64,000 nt of DNA from Stanieria sp. NIES-3757 (lineage in GTDB: Bacteria > Cyanobacteriota > Cyanobacteriia > Cyanobacteriales > Xenococcaceae). The translations under genes and the position numbers were made by a program. The notes beneath the pieces are model-generated. The model had not been told where the DNA came from, did no database searches, and was given only the letters and a program-made list of their open reading frames with translations. Below are positions 42,734 to 52,760 of the stretch, in pieces (positions within the stretch are counted from its first letter, which is position 1; each line of letters starts with the position of its first letter). Location: assembly GCA_002355455.1 (NCBI GenBank), contig AP017375.1:3348001-3412000 (forward strand), written 5' to 3'.

Positions 42734-44008
42734 ATGAAAATTTTTGAACAATACGAATCAAACGTAAGAAGCTACTGTCGCAATTTTCCCACCGTCTTTA
42801 ACAAAGCCAAAAACTCAATCGTTTACTCAAGCGATCGCGAATATATTGATTTTTTAGCTGGTGCTGGTGCTTTAAACTATGGTCATAATAACGATTACAT
42901 CAAACAACAAATTATTGCCTATCTAAATGAAGATGCGATCGCTCATGGTTTAGACTTTCATACTTCTGCTAAAGAAGAATTTATTAGCAAATTTCAACAT
43001 TCAATTCTCAATCCAAAAAACCTTAACTATCGCCTACAATTTTGTGGTCCAACTGGAACAAATGCGGTTGAAGCTGCCTTAAAACTAGCCAGAAAAGTTA
43101 AACAAAGAACAGGCATCTTTTCCTTTATGGGAGCATTTCATGGCATGACCGCAGGTAGTTTATCAATTACAGGAAATAAAGAATTAAAGGCTGGTATATA
43201 TGGTTTAACTAACGACGTTACTTTTATGCCTTATCCCTATGGAAACATGGCAAAATTTGATACTTTAGAATATTTAGAATTAGTACTAACTGACACTCAT
43301 TCAGGTATCGATAAACCAGCAGCAATTATTTTTGAAACCGTACAAGCAGAAGGAGGAATTGTTGTTGCACCAATCGAATGGATGCAGCGATTAAGAGATT
43401 TATGCGATCGCTATGATATTTTATTAATTTGTGATGATATTCAAGTAGGTTGTGGTCGTACGGGTTCTTTTTTCTCCTTTGAAAGAGCTAATATAGTTCC
43501 TGATTTAGTTGTTCTTTCTAAATCAATTAGTGGTTATGGTTTGCCGATGTCACTATTATTAATTAAACCAGAATTAGACATCTGGAAAGCAGGTGAACAT
43601 ACAGGTACTTTTCGGGGAAATCAATTAGCATTTGTTGGTGCAACTGCTGCTCTTGAATATCGAGAAAATATTGAACTTGAGAAAGAAGTAAGACTTAAAG
43701 AATTCTTCTTAAAAAGTTTTTTAAATAAAAAAATTCAACCAATTGATGAGAAAATAGAAATACGCGGAATTGGAATGATTTGGGGAATTGATGTTAGTAA
43801 ATTTAACGATCCTACTTTAGCTAAAAAGATAAGCGATCGCTGTTTTGATTTAGGATTAATTATTGAAAGAGTCGGTAGAAATGATACCGTTCTAAAAATT
43901 TTACCTCCTTTAAATATAGAAATGTCGGTTCTTCAAAAAGGTTGTTCGATCATTCAAAAATCTTTGAGTGATTGTTTAGCTAAAAATACGTATAGAGTCT
44001 CAGCTTGA
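42734..44008 (+). CDS. Diaminobutyrate-2-oxoglutarate aminotransferase
   Basis: 424 residues of the class III PLP aminotransferase fold, closest in layout to EctB/PvdH-type enzymes. Visible are NYGHNN near the start, QFCGPTGTNAVEAALKLAR, FMGAFHGMTAGSLSITGN, ICDDIQVGCGRTGSFFSFE, and the PLP lysine in VVLSKSISGYGLPM. The reaction is L-aspartate-4-semialdehyde plus glutamate to L-2,4-diaminobutyrate. No ectA or ectC is nearby, so ectoine is not the purpose. Instead the gene sits between synthetase genes, two of which have Dab-type adenylation codes. It therefore supplies the building block in place, as pvdH does for pyoverdine. Confidence 0.92.
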   Translation: MKIFEQYESNVRSYCRNFPTVFNKAKNSIVYSSDREYIDFLAGAGALNYGHNNDYIKQQIIAYLNEDAIAHGLDFHTSAKEEFISKFQHSILNPKNLNYRLQFCGPTGTNAVEAALKLARKVKQRTGIFSFMGAFHGMTAGSLSITGNKELKAGIYGLTNDVTFMPYPYGNMAKFDTLEYLELVLTDTHSGIDKPAAIIFETVQAEGGIVVAPIEWMQRLRDLCDRYDILLICDDIQVGCGRTGSFFSFERANIVPDLVVLSKSISGYGLPMSLLLIKPELDIWKAGEHTGTFRGNQLAFVGATAALEYRENIELEKEVRLKEFFLKSFLNKKIQPIDEKIEIRGIGMIWGIDVSKFNDPTLAKKISDRCFDLGLIIERVGRNDTVLKILPPLNIEMSVLQKGCSIIQKSLSDCLAKNTYRVSA

Positions 44009-44087
44009 AAAAATTAGTAGGGATAATTCATTAATTACCCCTACTGACTCCGAATTTTGATAATATTATTTGATTTAATTTAAACCA

Positions 44088-46853
44088 ATGATTGCTATTA
44101 AGGATAGTCCTAATTTACTAACTAACGAAGAATTATTTTTTCATAAAGTTTATTGGTCAAACCAATTAGGTGGAGAACTACCAGAGACAAATTTAATTCT
44201 CGATTATCTTAGACCCACATCTTATACAAAAAAAGACCGAGAAGTTTGTTTTGAACTTTCTCCACAAGTATCACAAAAGATTCTGCAAATTACTCAAGGT
44301 TCTCATTTTTCAATTTATTTATTACTTTTAACAAACTCGGTGATTTTTCTTCATCGATATCTTGACCGCGAGGAAATAATTATTGGTTCACCTAGTTATC
44401 GAAGTGAATTAGATCGGGTTATTCCTTTACGTTTTAAACTTGATTCAAAGCTTACTTTTAAAGAGACATTAGAACTAGTTAAAAATACAACAATTAAATC
44501 TTATAGTTATCAAAATTATCTGGTTTTAGATTTAGTTCAGCAATTACAATTTTCTCAATCAATTAATAAATGTCCGATTTTCGATTTGGTTATTGCTTTA
44601 GAAAATATTCATCACTTAATTCCCGAATCAATTAACAACGACATTACTATTAATTTTTCGATTGAACAAAATTGCATTAACGGAAAAATATTTTATAAAA
44701 GTTCTCTTTTTAAAGCAGAAACTATTGAATTATTTAAGCAATATTATTTAAATGTTTTAACTAAAGATATTAACGAAATTCAAAATTACCAGTTATCAGA
44801 AATTGAACTAATAACTGAAAATGATCGCTTTAAACTTTTACATGAATTTAATCAAAACAGTCAAGAATATCCTGTTAATAAAACCATTGCTACTTTATTT
44901 GAAGAACAAGTAGAAAAAACAAGAGATAGTATTGCTGTAATTGACCGAGATATTTGTTTTACTTATCAAGAATTAAATAAAAAAGCGAATCAATTAGCTA
45001 GATTACTTCAGCAATTAAAGATAAAACCTGGAGAATTGATTGCTGTTGCTAAAGAAAGAGATGCCAACTTTTTAATTGCAATTTTGGCGATTTTTAAAGT
45101 CGGGGGAGTTTATGTACCGATTGATCGCACCTATCCACTTGAAAGAATTAAATATATGGTTACTAATAGTCAAGCAAGGACTATTTTAACCGACCAACCT
45201 AGTTTAGAATCGCTAACCGAATTTCTGAGCGATTGCCCTGAAGTTAATCATCTGATTTGTTTGGATGGTGAAATAAACGAAAACAATTACAATAATTCTA
45301 TAAAAATAAGAAATCGCAATTCAATTGCCCAATTTTCCTCAGAGAACCTTGATTTTGAAGGCGAAGGAACAGATTTAGCTTATACAATCTATACCTCTGG
45401 TTCAACAGGAATGCCCAAAGGAGCGATGATTAGACATGGTGGAGCAATTAATCACATCTATGCCCAATACGATGCCCTTCAATTAACCTCAAATCTAACC
45501 TTTCTCCAAAGTGCGCCCGCCTCATCCGATATTTCCGTCTGGCAATTCTTAGCACCCCTTCTAATCGGTGGCAAAACCATCATCATCGATACCGAAACCG
45601 TCTGCGATCCTCACAAACTATTTCAAACCATTCAACAAAGCAAGATTACCTTAATTGAATTAGTACCCCAAGTACTCAAAAACTTACTGCAATACCTAAC
45701 AGATTTACCTCCCCAAGCTAGACAACTACCATCTCTAGAATGGATGATGGTAACAGGAGAATCAGTATCCGTAGAACTAGTCAATCATTGGCTGCAATTA
45801 TATCCCAACCTACCAGTAGTTAATGCCTATGGCCCATCAGAAGCTTCTGATGACATTACTCAAGAGATTATTACTCAACCCCTACCAACAAATCAAAGAA
45901 GTGTTTCAATTGGTAAACCTCTAGCCAACTTAAACCTCTACATCTTAGACCGCAACCTACAACTAGTACCAATCGGAGTAGCAGGAGAAATCTGTGTCTC
46001 AGGTTATGGAGTAGGGATAGGATATTGGCGCAATCAAGAGAAAACCGCAGCTAGTTTTGTTGCCAATCCGTTTCCTGAAACAGCTAAACCATTACCAGGA
46101 ACAGAGGTAGAGGCAATTCATGAAATATCCCTACTATACAAAACAGGAGATTTAGGGCGATGGTTACCCGATGGCAGGATTGAATATCTAGGTAGAATCG
46201 ATCATCAGGTCAAAATACGGGGATATCGGATTGAATTAGGGGAAATTGAGACTGTTTTAAGTCAATATCCAGATATTAAAGAAGCAGTTGCCCTAGTTGT
46301 AGAGGATAATTCAGAAGATAAAAAATTAGTTGCCTATGTTGTTCCCCATCATAACAACTTAGTAAATAATCGCGAACTGATTCCACAACTACGTCAGTTT
46401 CTGGAAGCAAGATTACCCAAACAGATGATTCCCTCTGCTTTGATGGCTTTACCCTCTTTTCCTTTAACACCCAGTGGCAAGATAGATCGACGGGCATTAC
46501 CAGCAATTGAAGCAACTCCCAAAGAATTCCTGCCACCCCAGACAGAAACAGAGAAGACAGTAGCAGCAATTTGGACAGAAGTCTTAAAACAAGAACAAAT
46601 TAGTAATGACGATAACTTTTTCGAGTTAGGGGGACATTCTCTCTTAGCAACCCAAGTTATTTCCAGATTAAGAGAGCAATATCAACAAGAAATACCTCTG
46701 CGTAGTTTATTTGAACAGCCAACCGTAGCTCAATTAGCTAACTACCTTGATCAACTGCAAACCCTACAAAACCTACAGACAATACCCACAGAAACCAACA
46801 GCGATCTCGCCAAAGGCGAGGCGCGGTGCGATCGCGAGGAAATTGAACTATGA
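44088..46853 (+). CDS. NRPS half-C-A(Dab)-T
   Basis: 921 residues. The first 240 residues match only the C-terminal lobe of a condensation domain (from HKVYWSNQLGGELPE to IELITENDRFKLLHEFN). There is no HHxxxDG. Condensation must then be done by the C domain that ends the 38072 gene product. The A domain gives DIWEMTADDK (Dab), with a core almost identical to that of the 33200 gene product. The carrier has GGHSLLA (Ser near 850). The C-terminus (DLAKGEARCDREEIEL) comes from a palindromic stretch, 'ctcgccaaaggcgag'. It overlaps the next gene by 4 bases (ATGA). The split module suggests that the ectB-like gene was inserted between a C domain and its A domain. Confidence 0.93.
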   Translation: MIAIKDSPNLLTNEELFFHKVYWSNQLGGELPETNLILDYLRPTSYTKKDREVCFELSPQVSQKILQITQGSHFSIYLLLLTNSVIFLHRYLDREEIIIGSPSYRSELDRVIPLRFKLDSKLTFKETLELVKNTTIKSYSYQNYLVLDLVQQLQFSQSINKCPIFDLVIALENIHHLIPESINNDITINFSIEQNCINGKIFYKSSLFKAETIELFKQYYLNVLTKDINEIQNYQLSEIELITENDRFKLLHEFNQNSQEYPVNKTIATLFEEQVEKTRDSIAVIDRDICFTYQELNKKANQLARLLQQLKIKPGELIAVAKERDANFLIAILAIFKVGGVYVPIDRTYPLERIKYMVTNSQARTILTDQPSLESLTEFLSDCPEVNHLICLDGEINENNYNNSIKIRNRNSIAQFSSENLDFEGEGTDLAYTIYTSGSTGMPKGAMIRHGGAINHIYAQYDALQLTSNLTFLQSAPASSDISVWQFLAPLLIGGKTIIIDTETVCDPHKLFQTIQQSKITLIELVPQVLKNLLQYLTDLPPQARQLPSLEWMMVTGESVSVELVNHWLQLYPNLPVVNAYGPSEASDDITQEIITQPLPTNQRSVSIGKPLANLNLYILDRNLQLVPIGVAGEICVSGYGVGIGYWRNQEKTAASFVANPFPETAKPLPGTEVEAIHEISLLYKTGDLGRWLPDGRIEYLGRIDHQVKIRGYRIELGEIETVLSQYPDIKEAVALVVEDNSEDKKLVAYVVPHHNNLVNNRELIPQLRQFLEARLPKQMIPSALMALPSFPLTPSGKIDRRALPAIEATPKEFLPPQTETEKTVAAIWTEVLKQEQISNDDNFFELGGHSLLATQVISRLREQYQQEIPLRSLFEQPTVAQLANYLDQLQTLQNLQTIPTETNSDLAKGEARCDREEIEL
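45385..46281 (+). repeat. Dab adenylation-domain duplication, copy 2
   Basis: Partner of 35217-36092. The two copies align with an offset of 10168 bases before the insert and 10189 after it. So the loop insert here is 21 bases longer and unrelated in sequence, although both flanks are nearly identical. Confidence 0.85.
46072..46135 (+). repeat. In-frame insert, second Dab A domain
   Basis: Encodes PETAKPLPGTEVEAIHEIS between ANPF and LLYKTGD. The DNA 'gtagaggcaattcatgaaatatccctac' (46107 on) shares its 3' half with the insert at 26420. Confidence 0.7.
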
Positions 46854-49800
46854 AAACTATTAATGAGTTCTTATCCCATCTTAATAGTTTAGATGTCAAA
46901 CTCTGGACTGAAACTACCCCAGGAGCTACTTCAGAGATTCGCTTGCGCTGTAATGCTCCTAAAGACGTACTAACACCAGACTTAAAAACAGAACTAGCTG
47001 AACGGAAAGCAGAAATTTTAGAGTTTTTGCAAGAAATTAACCAAACTTCGGCTTCTATCCAACCCGTTGCCCGAACTGGGACAATTCCTTTATCCTTTGC
47101 TCAACAAAGATTGTGGTTTCTTGACCGCTTAGAACCAGGTAATCCCTTTTACAATCAACCCTCAGCTTTTCGTTTAACTGGTGAGCTTCAAGTTGCCATC
47201 TTAGAACGAAGTTTGCGCGAAATTATTAAAAGACATGAAATTTTAAGAACTACATTTACCACAGTTGCAGAACATCCTGTTCAAGTTATCTCACCCACAG
47301 TAGATTTTCGTCTTCCACTCATCGATTTAACAACTTTATCCCCTGGCGAAAAAGAACGAGAAATTAAAAAACTTGCTCAACAAGAAGCTCAATCTCCCTT
47401 CAACTTAGAAAGAGATTTATTACTGCGAGTTACTCTGATCAAATGCAGTTGCCAAGAACATATTATTTTATTTACTACCCACCATATTGTTTCTGACGAT
47501 TGGTCTACAGGAATTTTAATTCAAGAAATAGCTACTCTTTATCAAGCCTTTTTGGAAGGTAAACCATCACCTCTACCAGAATTATCGATTCAATATGCTG
47601 ATTTTGCCGTATGGCAACGTCAATGGTTACAGGGAAAAGCACAGCAAACTCAACTCAATTACTGGAAACAGCAATTAGGAAATAATTTACCAGTCTTAAA
47701 CTTACCCACAGACTATCCTCGACCAACTAAATTAACCTATCAAGGAGCTACTCAATCTTTCACCCTCTCCCCATCTTTAACTCAAGCTCTCAAAGCTCTT
47801 TGTCAGCAGCAAGGAGTTACCCTCTTTATGCTATTGCTGGCAGCTTTTAAAGTGTTACTGTATCGCTACAGCCATCAAGAAGATTTGATAGTCGGTACTC
47901 CCATCGCCAATCGCAACCGTGCTGAAATTGAAGGCTTGATTGGTTTCTTTGTCAATACCTTGGTGTTGCGAACTAACCTAGAAGGCAATCTCAGTTTTAC
48001 GGAATTATTACAACGAGTCAAACAAATCACCCTAGAAGCATATAGCCACCAAGATTTACCCTTTGAAAAGCTTGTTGAAGAATTAAAGCCAGAGCGTCAC
48101 CTCAATCACAATCCTCTGTTTGATGTGATGTTGGTGCTACAAAATGCTCCCGAAACAGAGTTACAGCTACCAAACTTGAATATAAGTTCTTGTACCGAAG
48201 ATAGTCACAGAGTAAAGTTTGATTTGACTCTTTCCTTAGCCGAAACCGAACAACAAATAGCAGGTTTTATTGATTATAGTACAGATTTATTTGAATTCAG
48301 CACGATCGCTCGTATGGTAGGGCATTTTCAAGTCTTGCTAGAGTCAATTGTAGAGAACCCACAGCAGAAGTTATCGCAACTATCACTTTTAACAGCAGCA
48401 GAAAAACAGCAACTTTTAGTTGAATGGAACAATACTGAAGTCAAATATCCACAAGATCAATGTATTCATCAATTATTTGAAGCACAAGTAGAAAAAAACC
48501 CAGATGCAGTTGCAGTTATTTTTGAAAATCAACAATTAACCTATCAAGAATTAAATACTAGAGCCAATCAACTAGCCCATGATCTCCAGAAACTAGGAGT
48601 CAAACCAGAAGTAATAGTTGGAATTTGTTTAGAGCGATCGCTTGAACTAATAATCGGTCTTTTAGCCATTCTCAAAGCTGGTGGTGCATACCTTCCGCTC
48701 GATCCGAGTTATCCTAGGGAGCGATTAGCTTTGATGTTGGAAAACTCTCAAACACCTATTCTGATTACTCAACGGCAAATTGAAAAAAATCTTCCTCTTC
48801 ATCAAGCGCAGGTAGTATTTTTAGAAGAGAAGCAATTAACAAACACAGCAGAAAGTACCACTAATCCTACTTGTAATTTGCATCTAGATAACCTGGCGTA
48901 TGTCATCTATACTTCTGGTTCGACAGGTAAACCCAAGGGTGCAATGAATACCCATCGAGGGATATTAAATCGTTTACTGTGGATGCAAGAGGCTTATCAA
49001 TTAACCACAGAAGATTCTGTCTTACAAAAAACTCCCTTCAGTTTTGATGTTTCCGTCTGGGAATTCTTTTGGTGCTTAATGGTAGGTGCGCGTCTAATCA
49101 TCGCTAAACCAGAAGGACATCGCGATCCCAATTATTTAATCAATTTAATTCAAGAACAAAAGGTAACTACCATACATTTCGTTCCTTCGATGTTACAGGT
49201 GTTTCTGGAGGCAGAAGGATTAGAAAATTGTCAATCTCTCAAGCGAGTTATTTGTAGTGGCGAAGCACTATCTTTTTCTTTACAAGAAAAGTTTTTTGTT
49301 CGGCTTAACTGCGAGTTATACAATCTCTATGGGCCAACCGAAGCAGCGATAGATGTTACTCATTGGCGTTGTCAGAAAAATAGCTCTCGTTCTATTGTTC
49401 CGATTGGTCGTCCAATTGCCAATATTCAAATATATATTTTAGACCGAGATTTACAACCAGTTCCGATTGGGGTAGCTGGAGAGTTACACATTGGTGGTGT
49501 GGGTTTAGCTAGAGGGTATTTAAATCAGCCTCAATTAACTAAAGAGAAATTTATTCCTAACCCGTTATTGGGCGTAGAGATATCTCCTGAAATAGAGGGG
49601 CTGTCCCTCGAATTAAATTCGAGGACGGGGTGCATAAACGCCTGGGGTAACCCCAGGCGACGACCCCTTGTTCATACGCCCCGTTCCCTACATAATTCAA
49701 CATTATATAAAACTGGAGACTTAGCTCGTTACCTACCAGATGGCACAATTGAATATTTAGGCAGAATCGATCATCAAGTTAAAATTCGGGGATTTCGGAT

Positions 49801-52744
49801 TGAATTAGGGGAAATTGAGGTAGTTATAGCTAGTTACCCGTTAGTTAAAGATTGTGTTGTTGTTGCTCATGAGGATACTACTAGAGATAAAAGATTAGTT
49901 GCTTATTTTGTAGCTAAAGAGGAAGTAGAAGTTAAGCAACTACGGGAATTCCTTAAATCTAAATTACTAGATTACATGATTCCCTCAGCCTTCTTTGAGT
50001 TAGAAGCTTTTCCTCTGACTCCTAATGGTAAATGCGATCGCAATTCTTTACCCATTCCTGATTTTACTCCAACTACCACCCAATATCTTGCGCCTCGTAC
50101 TGAGACAGAGGAAACTTTAGTTGGGATCTGGCAAGAAGTGCTGAATCTTCCCCAAGTAGGTATTGATGATAATTTCTTTGAATTGGGGGGAAATTCTCTA
50201 CTAGCTACTCAAGTTGTCTCTAAGATACGTCAGAGTTTATCGATTGAGTTACCTCTACGGTGTCTGTTTGAATATCCAACCGTCGCTCAATTAGCTGATC
50301 AAATAGCAAGCAGTGTTGCTCAAGAAATACCTCCAATTAAACCTGTAGCGAGAGATAGGGATTTACCCTTATCCTTTGCTCAACAACGTCTATGGTTTTT
50401 GGCTCAATTGGAACCAGATAACCCAGCTTATAATATCCCTGAAGCTTTACGTTTACAAGGAAAACTAGATGTAGAAGTTTTAATTCAAACCCTTCAAACG
50501 ATTATTGAGCGACACGAAATCCTCCGCACCAACTTTAAAGTAGTTAATGATGAACCGATACAGGTTATTCATTCCCAGAGTAAGTTTCAACTAACAACAG
50601 TTGATTTAACTAGTTTATCTAAAACAGAACAAGAACCAGAAGTAATCAAACTTACCGAAAAAGAAGCACTACAACCATGTTACTTAGAAACAGATTCTTT
50701 ACTCAGAGTTACCTTAATTCGGTTGGATGATTTAGAACACGTCATCCTCTTTACCATGCATCATATTATCTCCGATGCTTGGTCAATAGCAATTTTAGTT
50801 GCAGAAGTTGCCACACTTTACAAAGCTTTTGCTCAACAACAACCCTCACCTTTGCCAGAATTACCTATTCAATATGCAGATTACGCTGTTTGGCAACGGG
50901 AATGGTTACAAGGAGAGGTGTTAGAAAAACAACTCCACTATTGGAAACAAAAACTGGGTGGTAAATTACCTGTGTTGAAACTGCCATATCAACAACCACC
51001 CCTAGTTAAAACTAATCGCAGTCTGAGTCATAAATTTGAACTGTCTCAAGAGTTAACTCTTGCTATACAGCAACTATCTCGCCAGCATGATGTCACTTTG
51101 TTTATGGTTATCTTGACGGCACTAAACGTTTTACTATATCGCTATACCCAACAGGATGATATTGTCGTTGGAGCAGACATTGCTAATCGCAATCGGGCTG
51201 AAACAGAAGGATTAATTGGATTTTTTGTGAATTTACTGCTTTTACGCACCGATTTATCAGGTTTTCCGAGTTTTAGAGAATTATTAAGCAGAGTCAAACA
51301 AGTAACTTTATCAGCTTATGCTCATCAAGACTTACCTTTTGAGCGACTCGTTCAAGAATTACAACCATCAAGACAACTAAATCAAACACCTTTATTTCAG
51401 GTGTTATTAGTTATGGATAATGTTCCAACACAAACATTAGAACTTCCTGGTTTAACTATTTCATCCATCAAAGAAATAGATAGTCAAGCCAAATTCGATC
51501 TCGTTTTATTTATTTCTGAAACACCATCAGGAATTGTTGGGACTTGGACATATAATAGCGATCTTTTTGACGGTAATACCATCAGTAAATTGTCAGGGCA
51601 TTACATAACTTTGCTACAAAATATTGTTTCCCAACCCGATACCCGAATTAACAATCTAGCAATTACTACTCAAGCAGAACAAGAGGTACAAACAATGGCA
51701 GAAGTAACCCAAGCAAAAAGTAAGTTTAATAAGTTTTTAAAAGTAAAACCCAAAGCAATTACCTTACCATCTTCTGAGGAATTAATTAAAACAGATTTTT
51801 TACATTCTGGACAAACTTTACCTTTAGTAATTACTCCTGCCGTCAAAGATTTAGATATTATTGATTGGGTCAAAAATGAGAAAAAGTTTTTAGAAAAGAA
51901 ATTACTTCAACATGGTGCAATTTTATTTCGGAATTGCCAACTTAATTCCATTACTGATTTTGAAAATCTAGCTCAAACTATTTGCCCAAATTTATTTGGT
52001 AATTATGGCGATTTACCTCGTACTGGAGTAAGTGATAAAGTTTATGGTTCAACTCCTTATCCTGCCAATAAAACTATCTTATTTCATAACGAAAGTTCTC
52101 ACCTTCATTGTTATCCTCAAAAAATTTGGTTTTATTGTGTCCAACCAGCCCAAGAAGGAGGCGAAACTCCGATTGTAGATTGTCGTGAAGTTTATCGAAT
52201 TCTCGATTCTAAAGTTAGAGAAAAATTAGAACAAAAACAATTAATGTATGTTCGTAACTATATTGAAGGTTTGGATGTAAGTTGGCAAAATTTCTTTCAC
52301 ACCGAAGATAAAAAAGTAGTTGAAGAGCATTGTCGCCAATCAGAAATGGAGTTTGAATGGTTACCTAATAATGGTTTAAGAACTTCTAAAAAAAGACCTG
52401 TGATCGCGTTACATCCCATCACTAAAGAAAAGGTATTTTTTAATCAAATTCAATTGCATCATATTTCTTATCTCGATCCTCAAGTTAGAGAGTCTTTACT
52501 ATCAGTATTTGGCGAAGAAAATTTACCACGTAATGTTTATTATGGTGATGGTTCTCCTCTAGAACCAGAGGATATTGCTGAAATTAATCGAGCTTATCAA
52601 GCAGCTACTATTAGTTTTCCTTGGCAAAAAACTGATGTCTTGATGTTAGATAATTTATTAACTGCTCATAGTCGCAATCCCTACAAAGGCGAACGAAAAA
52701 TTGTGGTAGCGATGGGTGAAATGATTGATTCAAGTATGAAATAA
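46850..52744 (+). CDS. NRPS dock-C-A(Ser)-T-C fused to TauD-type beta-hydroxylase
   Basis: 1964 residues. Residues 1-60 fit a TubC-like docking domain. A C domain (about 75-500, HHIVSDD from 211) and an A domain follow with code DVWHISLIDK, one change from the serine code DVWHLSLIDK. The carrier reads GGNS in place of GGHS. A second C domain (about 1165-1600, HHIISDA from 1304) leads into a fused TauD/SyrP-like Fe(II)/2-oxoglutarate oxygenase (about 1640-1964). Its metal set is H1746-N-E1748 and H1940, with R1949 for 2-oxoglutarate. In siderophore synthetases such domains beta-hydroxylate carrier-bound aspartate. The Asp carrier itself is in the next gene product, so the hydroxylase acts across a protein boundary. 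Confidence 0.95.
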   Translation: MKTINEFLSHLNSLDVKLWTETTPGATSEIRLRCNAPKDVLTPDLKTELAERKAEILEFLQEINQTSASIQPVARTGTIPLSFAQQRLWFLDRLEPGNPFYNQPSAFRLTGELQVAILERSLREIIKRHEILRTTFTTVAEHPVQVISPTVDFRLPLIDLTTLSPGEKEREIKKLAQQEAQSPFNLERDLLLRVTLIKCSCQEHIILFTTHHIVSDDWSTGILIQEIATLYQAFLEGKPSPLPELSIQYADFAVWQRQWLQGKAQQTQLNYWKQQLGNNLPVLNLPTDYPRPTKLTYQGATQSFTLSPSLTQALKALCQQQGVTLFMLLLAAFKVLLYRYSHQEDLIVGTPIANRNRAEIEGLIGFFVNTLVLRTNLEGNLSFTELLQRVKQITLEAYSHQDLPFEKLVEELKPERHLNHNPLFDVMLVLQNAPETELQLPNLNISSCTEDSHRVKFDLTLSLAETEQQIAGFIDYSTDLFEFSTIARMVGHFQVLLESIVENPQQKLSQLSLLTAAEKQQLLVEWNNTEVKYPQDQCIHQLFEAQVEKNPDAVAVIFENQQLTYQELNTRANQLAHDLQKLGVKPEVIVGICLERSLELIIGLLAILKAGGAYLPLDPSYPRERLALMLENSQTPILITQRQIEKNLPLHQAQVVFLEEKQLTNTAESTTNPTCNLHLDNLAYVIYTSGSTGKPKGAMNTHRGILNRLLWMQEAYQLTTEDSVLQKTPFSFDVSVWEFFWCLMVGARLIIAKPEGHRDPNYLINLIQEQKVTTIHFVPSMLQVFLEAEGLENCQSLKRVICSGEALSFSLQEKFFVRLNCELYNLYGPTEAAIDVTHWRCQKNSSRSIVPIGRPIANIQIYILDRDLQPVPIGVAGELHIGGVGLARGYLNQPQLTKEKFIPNPLLGVEISPEIEGLSLELNSRTGCINAWGNPRRRPLVHTPRSLHNSTLYKTGDLARYLPDGTIEYLGRIDHQVKIRGFRIELGEIEVVIASYPLVKDCVVVAHEDTTRDKRLVAYFVAKEEVEVKQLREFLKSKLLDYMIPSAFFELEAFPLTPNGKCDRNSLPIPDFTPTTTQYLAPRTETEETLVGIWQEVLNLPQVGIDDNFFELGGNSLLATQVVSKIRQSLSIELPLRCLFEYPTVAQLADQIASSVAQEIPPIKPVARDRDLPLSFAQQRLWFLAQLEPDNPAYNIPEALRLQGKLDVEVLIQTLQTIIERHEILRTNFKVVNDEPIQVIHSQSKFQLTTVDLTSLSKTEQEPEVIKLTEKEALQPCYLETDSLLRVTLIRLDDLEHVILFTMHHIISDAWSIAILVAEVATLYKAFAQQQPSPLPELPIQYADYAVWQREWLQGEVLEKQLHYWKQKLGGKLPVLKLPYQQPPLVKTNRSLSHKFELSQELTLAIQQLSRQHDVTLFMVILTALNVLLYRYTQQDDIVVGADIANRNRAETEGLIGFFVNLLLLRTDLSGFPSFRELLSRVKQVTLSAYAHQDLPFERLVQELQPSRQLNQTPLFQVLLVMDNVPTQTLELPGLTISSIKEIDSQAKFDLVLFISETPSGIVGTWTYNSDLFDGNTISKLSGHYITLLQNIVSQPDTRINNLAITTQAEQEVQTMAEVTQAKSKFNKFLKVKPKAITLPSSEELIKTDFLHSGQTLPLVITPAVKDLDIIDWVKNEKKFLEKKLLQHGAILFRNCQLNSITDFENLAQTICPNLFGNYGDLPRTGVSDKVYGSTPYPANKTILFHNESSHLHCYPQKIWFYCVQPAQEGGETPIVDCREVYRILDSKVREKLEQKQLMYVRNYIEGLDVSWQNFFHTEDKKVVEEHCRQSEMEFEWLPNNGLRTSKKRPVIALHPITKEKVFFNQIQLHHISYLDPQVRESLLSVFGEENLPRNVYYGDGSPLEPEDIAEINRAYQAATISFPWQKTDVLMLDNLLTAHSRNPYKGERKIVVAMGEMIDSSMK
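49567..49703 (+). repeat. Composite palindromic insert, Ser A domain
   Basis: About 45 codons between PNPL and LYKTGD. It holds two clean hairpins: CTCGAAT-taa-ATTCGAG (49607-49623) and CGCCTGGGG-taa-CCCCAGGCG (49639-49659). These are flanked by 'gggcgtagagatatctcctgaaat' and 'tacgccccgttccctac'. The frame stays open across all of it (SLELNSRTGCINAWGNPRRRPL). Confidence 0.8.
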
Positions 52745-52760
52745 TAGGTAATAGGTTAAA

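Noticed and set aside
42734-44008. Ectoine biosynthesis
   Set aside because: Only the aminotransferase is present; ectA and ectC are absent, and Dab-type A domains explain the gene.
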